From Deltaproteobacteria bacterium (GTDB lineage Bacteria > Myxococcota_A > UBA796 > UBA2385), in the NCBI GenBank assembly GCA_947462115.1, contig CANHON010000195.1, positions 1 to 8,369 of the forward strand: 8,369 nucleotides of DNA. The letters run 5' to 3'. The position numbers were made by a program, and so were the translations under genes. Shown piece after piece: positions 1 through 5,315 of this stretch (its first letter is position 1; every line of letters begins with the position of its first letter). The notes below the pieces were generated by a model that worked only from the letters and a program-made list of their open reading frames with translations, made no database searches and had not been told where the DNA came from.

Positions 1-14
1 CGCCCCGCCGAACG

Positions 15-47
15 AGCGTGCTGCACGCTAGTTTGAGCGGCGCTCAA
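15..47. repeat. Two adjacent short perfect dyads at the 3' end of the small lipoprotein gene
   Basis: Positions 15-21 (AGCGTGC) and 23-29 (GCACGCT) form a perfect 7-bp inverted repeat around one central base. Positions 33-39 (TTGAGCG) and 41-47 (CGCTCAA) form a second one of the same design, with centres 18 bp apart. The second dyad overlaps the stop codon (44-46) of the leftward lipoprotein gene. As RNA the stems would be 6-7 bp with very small loops and no following U-tract. They could help end transcription or protect the 3' end, or be protein-binding dyads. The symmetry is seen directly; the role is inference. Confidence 0.4.
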
Positions 48-553
48 CCAGCCGGCGCGCCGCCGCCCGCCGCACAGTCGGCGCCCGCCGCCCCGAGATC
101 GAAGACCGGCGCGTAGTACAGCCGATCGACGGCCACCGGCAGCGGATCGCCGGCCGGCAGCCCGCAGCGCAGCACGGCCCCGACCTCGCAGAAGCCAGCG
201 AACCAACCGGGCGAGTCGCCGTGGGTCGCCGCGAGCGCCTCGCACCAGCCCGGCGCGCCGCCGGACAGCTCGTAGCACAGCCCCGCCGCTTCCAAGGAGC
301 AGCTCTCCGGGCCCGGCGGGGGCGCGCCGGTGTCGCCGCCGTCGGTTTCGCCGTCGCCGGTCGCCCCGCCGCTGTCGGGCGCCTCCGGCTCGACCGGGTC
401 CACCGGCGCGGTCAGGACGGTGCCTGCGGTGGTGGGGGGCGCTGCGAAGTCATCGACCAGGCCGTCATTTTCGGCTGAGCAGCCAAGGATGACCAAGACG
501 AGCAGCGGCGGGGCGGCCCAAGGCGACCAGCCTTGGCCCAAGCGGCGGGGCAT
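44..553 (-). CDS. Small Cys-rich outer-membrane-type lipoprotein, function unknown
   Basis: A 169-residue protein starting at the ATG at 553, with GGAG six bases upstream. A GTG 21 bases further upstream (574) is possible but has a poorer site. The N-terminus carries arginines (R3, R4), a hydrophobic stretch at residues 13-24 and a lipobox ending in VILGC, so Cys25 should be lipidated. Ser at +2 favours the outer membrane rather than inner-membrane retention. Residues about 30-85 are a low-complexity Pro/Gly/Asp/Thr linker. The C-terminal ~80 residues hold six cysteines in a spaced pattern with Trp and Tyr-Tyr, consistent with a small disulfide-stabilised domain. Similar short Cys-patterned secreted proteins are common in myxobacteria, but I cannot name a family. 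The gene lies 81 bp downstream of the MopE-type lipoprotein gene and could be co-transcribed with it. Codon use matches the neighbours. Confidence 0.75.
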   Translation of the reverse strand: MPRRLGQGWSPWAAPPLLVLVILGCSAENDGLVDDFAAPPTTAGTVLTAPVDPVEPEAPDSGGATGDGETDGGDTGAPPPGPESCSLEAAGLCYELSGGAPGWCEALAATHGDSPGWFAGFCEVGAVLRCGLPAGDPLPVAVDRLYYAPVFDLGAAGADCAAGGGAPAG

Positions 554-580
554 GCGGGGCTCCAGCGCCCCCACGCGCGC

Positions 581-621
581 GGGGGCCAGCCCCCTCCAGG
601 ACGGACCGCCCGGCGGCCCCC
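581..621. terminator. Weak inverted repeat between the two lipoprotein genes
   Basis: Positions 581-587 (GGGGGCC) and 615-621 (GGCCCCC) are perfectly complementary, with 27 GC-rich bases between them. The repeat lies just past the TAA (635-637) of the MopE-type gene and before the small lipoprotein gene. It lacks a U-tract and has a long loop, so it may only attenuate read-through or mean nothing. The low confidence reflects how easily such pairings arise in sequence this GC-rich. Confidence 0.2.
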
Positions 622-634
622 ATGAGCCCTCGGC

Positions 635-1789
635 TTAGGGGAAGAAGCCCACGTAGCTGCTGAGCTCGCGCAGCTCCATCAGCTCGCCCGCGGTGGTGAA
701 GTCTTCGGTGTAGACGAGGCCCAAGCCCTCGACGAAGTAGGACACCTGGTTGCCCTCCCGGGCGAGGTCTCCGCCGGAGTTGTCGGTGATGGTGTAGGCG
801 GTTCGCACCTCGAGCGCCATGAAGGTGCCCGCCACCACGCTAATGTCGGCGATGCCCGTGACCTCGGAGCTGGCGTCGATGGTCCAGTCGCCGAGGCCAG
901 CCGAGTCGGCAGCGTCGTAGTGGTTCTCCCAGGTCGCGCCCACGGTGAGGCCGGCCGGCGCCAGCAGCTCGACCCGCGGGCCGCTGTAGGCGACCGTGCC
1001 GATGGCGAAGCCAAAAGCGCTGCCATCCCAGCCGCGCAGCGAGACCAGGCCGCCCTCGCAGGACCGATCTTCGAGCACCTCGTAGGTGGTGCCGCTGGTA
1101 TCGGTCAGCGTGCGCCGCAGGTCGGCGGCCCCCGAGGCGGGGTCCCAGGCCTCGAGCACCGCGAGCTCGGTGAACTCAGCGCCGCTCTGCGAGGTCATCG
1201 TGTAGCTGCGGCTGTTGCCGGGGCCGTTCTCGAGCGGGAAGTAGGCGTTGCAGTAGCCGCCCTCATCCGGCGCGCCGTCGCAATTGTTGTCCAGGCCGTC
1301 AATCAGGTCTGGGGCGCCGGGGTAGACGCTGGGGTCGGCGTCGTCGCAGTCGGCCCCATCGGTGCACGCGAGGCCGTCCACGCCGTCGCCGTCGCAGTCG
1401 CAGTCCGCGCTCCCGCTGCGGCAGTCGTTGTCCACGCCGTCGTAGCAGACCTCCGGCACCCCGGGGTTGATGGCGGGATCGGCGTCGTCGCAGTCGCCGC
1501 GCTCCACCGACCAGCCGTCGCCGTCGGTGTCGGTCTCGGGGTCGGCGTCGGCATCGGCGTCACTGTCGGCGTCCGCGTCGCTGTCCGCGTCGCTGTCCGC
1601 GTCGCTGTCGGCGTCCGCGTCGCTGTCGGCGTCCGCGTCGCTGTCCGCATCGCTGTCGGCGTCCGCGTCGGCCTCCTCGCCCGTGTCCACCTCGTCGTCT
1701 TTGAAGGTGCCGACGCTGCTCCCGCAGCCAGTGGCCACCACCATCAGGCCGACGCGCCCCGCCCAATTCCAGCCCCGTGCTCCGCCCAT
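635..1789 (-). CDS. MopE-type metal-binding-motif lipoprotein with an Asp-Ala/Asp-Ser tract
   Basis: A 384-residue protein starting at the ATG at 1789, with GGAGG a few bases upstream. The reading frame runs on to 2077 but overlaps the response regulator gene there and has no good start. Residues 1-22 form a signal peptide with a lipobox ending at Cys22 (VVATGC). Residues 41-83 are almost purely DA/DS dipeptides, an acidic flexible tract likely to bind Ca2+ or act as a surface spacer. Residues 87-174 hold two copies of the putative metal-binding motif of the MopE family (DxDGDG..., GDCDDADP, NPG or YPG, D.DNDC or D.DNNC). The Asp ladder resembles EF-hand-like Ca2+ loops with paired Cys. Copper binding is known for Methylococcus MopE but is not shown by this sequence. 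Residues 180-384 are Thr/Gly-rich and probably all-beta, with a VGATW...VVAGTF...EGLGLVY layout seen in many secreted proteins of unknown function. Probably a surface lipoprotein; substrate unknown. Confidence 0.85.
   Translation of the reverse strand: MGGARGWNWAGRVGLMVVATGCGSSVGTFKDDEVDTGEEADADADSDADSDADADSDADADSDADSDADSDADADSDADADADPETDTDGDGWSVERGDCDDADPAINPGVPEVCYDGVDNDCRSGSADCDCDGDGVDGLACTDGADCDDADPSVYPGAPDLIDGLDNNCDGAPDEGGYCNAYFPLENGPGNSRSYTMTSQSGAEFTELAVLEAWDPASGAADLRRTLTDTSGTTYEVLEDRSCEGGLVSLRGWDGSAFGFAIGTVAYSGPRVELLAPAGLTVGATWENHYDAADSAGLGDWTIDASSEVTGIADISVVAGTFMALEVRTAYTITDNSGGDLAREGNQVSYFVEGLGLVYTEDFTTAGELMELRELSSYVGFFP
1541..1669 (-). repeat. Imperfect 6-bp/12-bp tandem repeat encoding the DA/DS tract
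   Basis: This stretch of the MopE-type lipoprotein gene is built from GTCGGC, GTCCGC and GTCGCT/GTCCGC hexamers on the + strand. They encode alternating Asp-Ala and Asp-Ser dipeptides (residues 41-83) on the minus strand. Units are 6 bp, so gain or loss of whole units keeps the frame and changes only spacer length. Such tracts can vary in length between strains; that is inference from repeat structure. Confidence 0.8.
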
Positions 1790-1834
1790 GCGCCCTCCGT
1801 TGGGGGCCAGCGCCCCGACCGAGCGGGCATAACC

Positions 1835-1863
1835 AGCGCGCAGGCAGCGGCGCGACGCGCGCT
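1835..1863 (-). terminator. GC-rich hairpin at the 3' end of the response regulator gene
   Basis: Positions 1835-1841 (AGCGCGC) and 1857-1863 (GCGCGCT) form a perfect 7-bp stem around a 15-base loop, starting at the regulator's stop codon (1863-1865). In the leftward transcript the stem is followed by GGTTAT, so there is only a trace of a U-tract. It could terminate or attenuate transcription before the MopE-type gene 73 bp downstream. The base pairing is seen; the function is inferred. Confidence 0.3.
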
Positions 1864-2456
1864 CAGCCGACGAGGCGGGCGCTGGCGCCGAGGGCGTCCG
1901 GCACGAAGCGCTGCAGCACCGGGTCAATCTCGCTGCGGCGCACCGGCTTGGTGAGGCACTCATCGGTGCCGAGCTCGCGCAGCCGGGACCGCACCACCGG
2001 GGTGAGGTGGCCGCTCTGCACCACGATGCCGACGCCCTCAAAGTCGGGGTCGGCGCGCACGCGGCGGCAGACCTCAAAGCCGTCGAGGCCGGGCATCACG
2101 AGGTCGAGGAGCACGAGGTGGGGCCGGAAGGAGTAGAGCAGGGCCCCGGCCGCAAAACCGTCGGCGGCGGTGCGGATCTCGACGCGGGGCGCCAAGGTCT
2201 GCAGCATGCGCTCCAGGGACTTGACGTGAAGGGCGTCGTCATCGACGATCGCGACGCGGGTGCGGACCTCAAAGAGGTCATCGGGCACCTCCATGCCGCG
2301 GCTCTTCATGAAGCGGAGCAGCTCTTCGCGCTGGATGCGGCGCCGGCCGCCGCCGGTCTGGTACCCGGGGAGCACCCCCGAGTCGACCCAACGTAGGACA
2401 GTGCGGGGCGTCACGTTGCAGTAACGGGCCACATCGTGCGTGCTCATGATCTCCAT
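1863..2456 (-). CDS. Response regulator with N-terminal excisionase/BldC-type HTH and C-terminal receiver domain
   Basis: A 197-residue protein. I place the start at the ATG at 2456, which has GGGGAAG four bases upstream; an ATG three codons later (2447) has its GGAG too close. The open frame up to 2663 lacks family-like sequence. Residues 4-51 match the MerR-like winged helix of excisionase/BldC-type proteins (STHDVARYCNVTPRTVLRWV, then a GGGRRR wing and an EELLRF helix). Residues 66-190 are a CheY-like receiver with the expected key residues: acidic cluster D72-D74, phospho-acceptor D118 in LVLLDLVMPGLDG, S148 and K170 followed by Pro171. It should bind DNA in response to phosphorylation by an unidentified histidine kinase; none is encoded in the window. 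The DNA-binding domain precedes the receiver, the reverse of OmpR or NarL proteins. It is the first gene of a leftward group with two lipoprotein genes, whose transcription it may influence. Confidence 0.88.
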   Translation of the reverse strand: MEIMSTHDVARYCNVTPRTVLRWVDSGVLPGYQTGGGRRRIQREELLRFMKSRGMEVPDDLFEVRTRVAIVDDDALHVKSLERMLQTLAPRVEIRTAADGFAAGALLYSFRPHLVLLDLVMPGLDGFEVCRRVRADPDFEGVGIVVQSGHLTPVVRSRLRELGTDECLTKPVRRSEIDPVLQRFVPDALGASARLVG

Positions 2457-2471
2457 CGATCTTCCCCGATT

Positions 2472-2494
2472 GCTGGGTTTTTGGGACACCCAGC
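2472..2494 (-). promoter_or_regulatory. Leader hairpin just upstream of the response regulator ribosome binding site
   Basis: Positions 2472-2478 and 2488-2494 form a perfect 7-bp stem (GCTGGGT with ACCCAGC in the leftward mRNA) around a 9-base loop, GTCCCAAAA. The stem ends four bases before the GGGGAAG ribosome binding site, which is itself four bases before the ATG at 2456. It could tune translation or mRNA stability, or be a dyad operator for autoregulation. The structure is directly visible; the role is inferred. Confidence 0.4.
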
Positions 2495-2679
2495 GCGACC
2501 AATTGCCCCGCTCCAGCCGAATCACTGCATCGCCGGGCTCACCGACGCGCTGCCCTGATCTACGCTCGGAGGAGAGGACCTCTTGGTGATTGGTTCGCCG
2601 CGGCCACAGCTTAGCGCGTCGGCTCTGACGCCTGGGGCGGAATCTTCTGCCCCGCGCATACATTCACGTTTCATCGCGC

Positions 2680-2699
2680 GCCGTCTTTATGAAAACGGC
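2680..2699. promoter_or_regulatory. AT-centred palindrome in the non-coding region upstream of the response regulator
   Basis: GCCGTCTTTATGAAAACGGC has perfect outer arms (GCCGT/ACGGC) and mostly pairing inner bases around an AT-rich centre. It is one of the few AT-rich patches in the 402 bp without genes (2457-2858). Such a site could be a promoter core or an operator, but no convincing -35/-10 pair at normal spacing was found around it. The rest of the gap holds the leader hairpin, the direct-repeat array and nothing coding that I can support. Confidence 0.3.
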
Positions 2700-2723
2700 C
2701 CAATCAGCGTGATCCTCGCGCAG

Positions 2724-2778
2724 CTCTCATGCGACGCTCATCGTCGAGAGGGGCATCGCTCATGCTGCGCTCATGCTC
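2724..2778. promoter_or_regulatory. 11-bp-phased direct-repeat array (CNCTCAT heptamers), candidate operator
   Basis: Heptamers CTCTCAT (2724-2730), CGCTCAT (2735-2741), CGCTCAT (2757-2763) and CGCTCAT (2768-2774) start at spacings of 11, 22 and 11 bp, so all lie on one 11-bp lattice with one register (2746-2756) degenerate. The last two units agree at 10 of 11 positions. A 7-bp direct repeat with a 4-bp spacer is the layout of sites bound by PhoB/OmpR-type regulators. Head-to-tail arrays are also bound by BldC and Xis proteins, whose HTH fold resembles that of the regulator encoded 268 bp downstream. The array lies between the NACHT-LRR stop codon and the regulator, both leftward, so it most likely serves the regulator. 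The repeats are seen; the binding protein is inferred. Confidence 0.45.
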
Positions 2779-2858
2779 CGCGGCGCCGCCAGACCGGCCA
2801 GAGCAGACCCAAATGGGCCACCCGAGCGCCCCCGGCAGCGTCCCCGGCAACGTCGGAA

Positions 2859-5135
2859 TTAGAGGCCCAGCACGGTCCAGCGCAGGCCGGCGGGCACGAG
2901 GCGCACCCCGGAGCCCTGCACCCAGACGGTGCCGCCCGAGGGGAGCCGCCGCAGGGGGCTCAGGTCGAAGACGCCGGTGCAGCCGCTGAGCACCAGCGCG
3001 CGCAGGCTGCGGATGGCGCAGAGCGGGCCGAGGTCAGTGATGCCGGTGCAGCCGCTGAGCACCAGCGCGTGCAGGCTGTCGAGGCCCGCCAGGGCTTCGA
3101 GGTCCACCACGCGCGTGCCGCTGAGGTCGAGCCAGCGCAGCTCGTGCGAAGAGCGGAGCGGCGCCAGCTCCTTGACTTGCACACAGCCCCGCAGGTCGGC
3201 CCAACGTAAGCTCGGCAGCTCGCCCAGCGCGTCGATGCGCCCCACGCCCACGCAGTCCCGCAGGTCGATGCGCGACAACAGCTTCATGCCAGCGAGGGGC
3301 GAAATGTCGCGCAGCACGCCGTTCCCGGAGAGGTCGAGGCCGGGCAGGTCTGGCTCGCCCCGCAGCGGCTCGATGTTCCGGGCCCACCGCGGCACCCGTC
3401 CGCGCTCCCGCGCCCAGCGCGCCACCGCCTCGTCGGTCAGGTGCTCGGCGGCCTCCCGGGCCCGGGCGCTGATGGGCACCCCCGCCGATCCGTCCGCCAG
3501 CGCGGCGGCCAAGGGGCCCAGATCGTTGAGCTCGGTGAGCGTCCGGCTGCGCCGCCGACCGAGGAGCTGGTGCAGCACGCGCTCCGTCAGCCCCTCGCGG
3601 GTGCCGAGCACCGTGAACAGCTCGCGCAGATCTTGGTCGCTGGTCGCGGTGCGGCTCCAGTTTTTGACGGTCTCCAGCGCGGCTTGGGCCAGCCGCTCGC
3701 CGTCGGCGCGGCCGTCCGCCTCGATGACGAGGTCGGCGGCGACCTGCACCGCCGCGAGGAAGCGCTGCTGATCGGCGCGCACGAAGCCGAGCCCGCCGCC
3801 CCGGGCCACCAGCACCCCGGGCCGATGGCTGGCCCCAAAAACGAAGCGGGCCGCGACCTCCGCGCCCGGATCGGGCAAGCCGAGGGCCACTTGGGCGCTG
3901 CGGAGCAGGTAGGTCGCCTGCTCGTAGGAGATGGGCGGCGTGCGGACCCGGGCCTCCAGGCTGGGGGGCGCGCCGGCGCGGATCCAGGCCTGCCAGCTCG
4001 CCGCCCGCTCGGCCTCGGCGGCCCGCGCCATCGCCTCCACCCAGGCTTGGCGGGCAGCAACTGGGACGAGGTGAGCGTCTGGCACGTTATTGAGGACGGT
4101 CAGCCAGCCAGCGACCAGCCAGTCGTGCAGCTCGGCCCGGTCGGTGGGCAGGCCGCCCCGGGCGCTCGCCACCACGCACAGCAGCGCCAACATGGCCGGG
4201 GAGGCCGCCAAGCGCCGCGCCGCGCTGTCCCCGGCGATGGCGGCGAACAGGGCCTCGGCCCGGGGGCCCGCCTCCTCGGCCGGCGAGGCCAGCGCCTGCC
4301 ACCGCTGGGTGAAGGCCCGCACCTGAACCTCCCCGAAGGGCTGCAGATACCAAACGGAGAGCTCCGGCTCTGGCCCCATCGGGAGGGCGCTGAGGCTCGC
4401 GGGCAGATCGTCGGGCTCGCGCAGGCTGTCGAGGGGCGGCAGGACGTCCTCGCTGCCGGGCTCGGCGGTGATGAGCCACGAGCAGCTCGGCGCCCGCCAC
4501 ACCCCGTCGAGGATGGCCTCCTTGAGGGCGTCTTGGAGCTCCGGATCGTCGATGGAGTCGAGGTCATCGACCACAAAAAGCGCTTGGCCGAGCGAGAGCA
4601 GCTCGGGCAGCACCTCTTCGATGCCGGCCGTCCAGAAGGGCAGGCCCTCGAGCCGGGCGAGCAGGGCGTCGAGGGTGCGCACGCTCGGGTCGAGCTCCAG
4701 CGCCCGCAGCGGGATCACGATCGGCACCAGCAGGCCCAGGCGATCGGTGACCGGGTTGCGCGAGGGGTCGGTCAGCGCGTGCACGAGCCAGGAGACGAGC
4801 GTGGTGCGCCCGCTGCCGGGCTCCGCGAGAATAGCGACATGTAGACTATTCTCAAGAACGTCGAGGAGATCGCTGCTGCCCTCCGCCGGCACGGGACCCA
4901 GCGCCGGCACCGGCCCGAGGCGCGGAGGCACGAAAAGGGCCTCCAGCGGAACACCTTGGCGGGGGTCGCCCTCGGGGCTGGGCAAGGGGAGCGCGCCGTG
5001 GGTCTGCCGAAGCCAGGCGAGGCTGCGGATGAGGCAGCCGAAGGTCCAAGGGTTTACGAACGCGGATGGGTCCGGTCGAACCGGCTGAATCCGGGCCCGC
5101 GGCGGGGTGTTGGCGGGCGGCGTGGAGCGGGGCAA
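2859..5135 (-). CDS. NACHT-family STAND NTPase with C-terminal leucine-rich repeats (bacterial NLR-like)
   Basis: A 758-residue protein with a TTG start at 5135 (GAGG five bases upstream); an in-frame stop at 5160-5162 leaves little room for another. Residues 25-72 are a short linker of the type preceding NACHT domains. The P-loop is at 104-112 (AEPGSGRTT), a Walker-B-like strand at 186-194 (LFVVDDLDS), a sensor-like strand at 219-226, the winged-helix LQPF...RAFTQRW at 262-279, the ASPAMLALLC...LPTDRAEL helix region at 310-336, and an FVRADQQRFLAA segment at 451-462. Residues 598-746 hold about six leucine-rich repeats of 22-23 residues (L..L.LSGC....DL.PL). NACHT proteins act as ATP-switched oligomerising sensors, in bacteria often in antiphage defence. 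Oddities: Lys of Walker A is Arg110, the leading Gly is Ala104, the Glu of DGxDE is Ser194, and the sensor Arg is absent. There is no nuclease, protease, TIR or membrane effector domain, and no signal peptide. Family assignment is firm; a defence role is inference. Confidence 0.85.
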   Translation of the reverse strand: MPRSTPPANTPPRARIQPVRPDPSAFVNPWTFGCLIRSLAWLRQTHGALPLPSPEGDPRQGVPLEALFVPPRLGPVPALGPVPAEGSSDLLDVLENSLHVAILAEPGSGRTTLVSWLVHALTDPSRNPVTDRLGLLVPIVIPLRALELDPSVRTLDALLARLEGLPFWTAGIEEVLPELLSLGQALFVVDDLDSIDDPELQDALKEAILDGVWRAPSCSWLITAEPGSEDVLPPLDSLREPDDLPASLSALPMGPEPELSVWYLQPFGEVQVRAFTQRWQALASPAEEAGPRAEALFAAIAGDSAARRLAASPAMLALLCVVASARGGLPTDRAELHDWLVAGWLTVLNNVPDAHLVPVAARQAWVEAMARAAEAERAASWQAWIRAGAPPSLEARVRTPPISYEQATYLLRSAQVALGLPDPGAEVAARFVFGASHRPGVLVARGGGLGFVRADQQRFLAAVQVAADLVIEADGRADGERLAQAALETVKNWSRTATSDQDLRELFTVLGTREGLTERVLHQLLGRRRSRTLTELNDLGPLAAALADGSAGVPISARAREAAEHLTDEAVARWARERGRVPRWARNIEPLRGEPDLPGLDLSGNGVLRDISPLAGMKLLSRIDLRDCVGVGRIDALGELPSLRWADLRGCVQVKELAPLRSSHELRWLDLSGTRVVDLEALAGLDSLHALVLSGCTGITDLGPLCAIRSLRALVLSGCTGVFDLSPLRRLPSGGTVWVQGSGVRLVPAGLRWTVLGL
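2973..3078 (-). repeat. Near-identical DNA of two adjacent leucine-rich repeats
   Basis: Positions 2973-3000 recur exactly at 3042-3069, an offset of 69 bp or 23 codons, the length of one repeat. After one mismatch the identity continues for eight more bases (3002-3009 and 3071-3078). The encoded repeats both contain ALVLSGCTG. Earlier repeats of the same protein are much more diverged. This points to recent duplication or gene conversion within the sensor domain. Confidence 0.75.
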
Positions 5136-5250
5136 GGCGGCCTCGAGGAGCGCCCAGGTTCAGGGCAGCCCGATGAACATAGCCACCTCCGCCGGTCTAC
5201 GACCAAGGCCGGGGCCTCGGCCGCGCTGCCGGGCCATCCTAGGCGCCGCG

Positions 5251-5310
5251 TTGACAAAGGGAGGCCCCCATCGGCCGTTGGCTGCGGTAGGCTCAGCCGA
5301 CCCTTTGGAG
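5251..5310 (+). promoter_or_regulatory. Partial promoter and ribosome binding site of the protease gene
   Basis: A perfect -35 hexamer, TTGACA (5251-5256), lies 60 bp before the ATG at 5316. At 17 bp spacing there is no recognisable -10; the best TA-containing hexamer (TAGGCT, 5288-5293) is 31 bp away, so the promoter is only partly supported. GGAG at 5307-5310, five bases before the ATG, is a good ribosome binding site and fixes the start. On the opposite strand of this divergent gap (5136-5315), AACATA (5176-5181) and GACCAA (5201-5206) could be a weak TATGTT/TTGGTC pair for the NACHT-LRR gene at 19 bp spacing. Confidence 0.35.
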
Positions 5311-5315
5311 ACCGC

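Noticed and set aside
920..1954. Long rightward open frame opposite the MopE-type lipoprotein and the response regulator
   Set aside because: It is antisense to two genes with clear domains, and its translation is Val/Ala/Gly low-complexity, a by-product of GC-rich codons and the DA/DS repeat.
2457..2663. Upstream extension of the response regulator frame to 2663
   Set aside because: It adds an Arg-rich N-terminus with no domain, whereas the ATG at 2456 has a well-placed ribosome binding site and directly starts the HTH.
2583..3209. Rightward open frame starting in the non-coding region, considered as a gene controlled by the direct-repeat array
   Set aside because: Most of it is antisense to the LRR-coding part of the NACHT gene, and the translation is Ala/Gln/Arg-rich with no recognisable motif.
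3441..4844. 467-codon rightward open frame opposite the NACHT-LRR gene
   Set aside because: The translation has no family-like motifs and is Gly/Arg/Ala/Pro/Gln-rich, while the opposite strand carries ordered NACHT landmarks.
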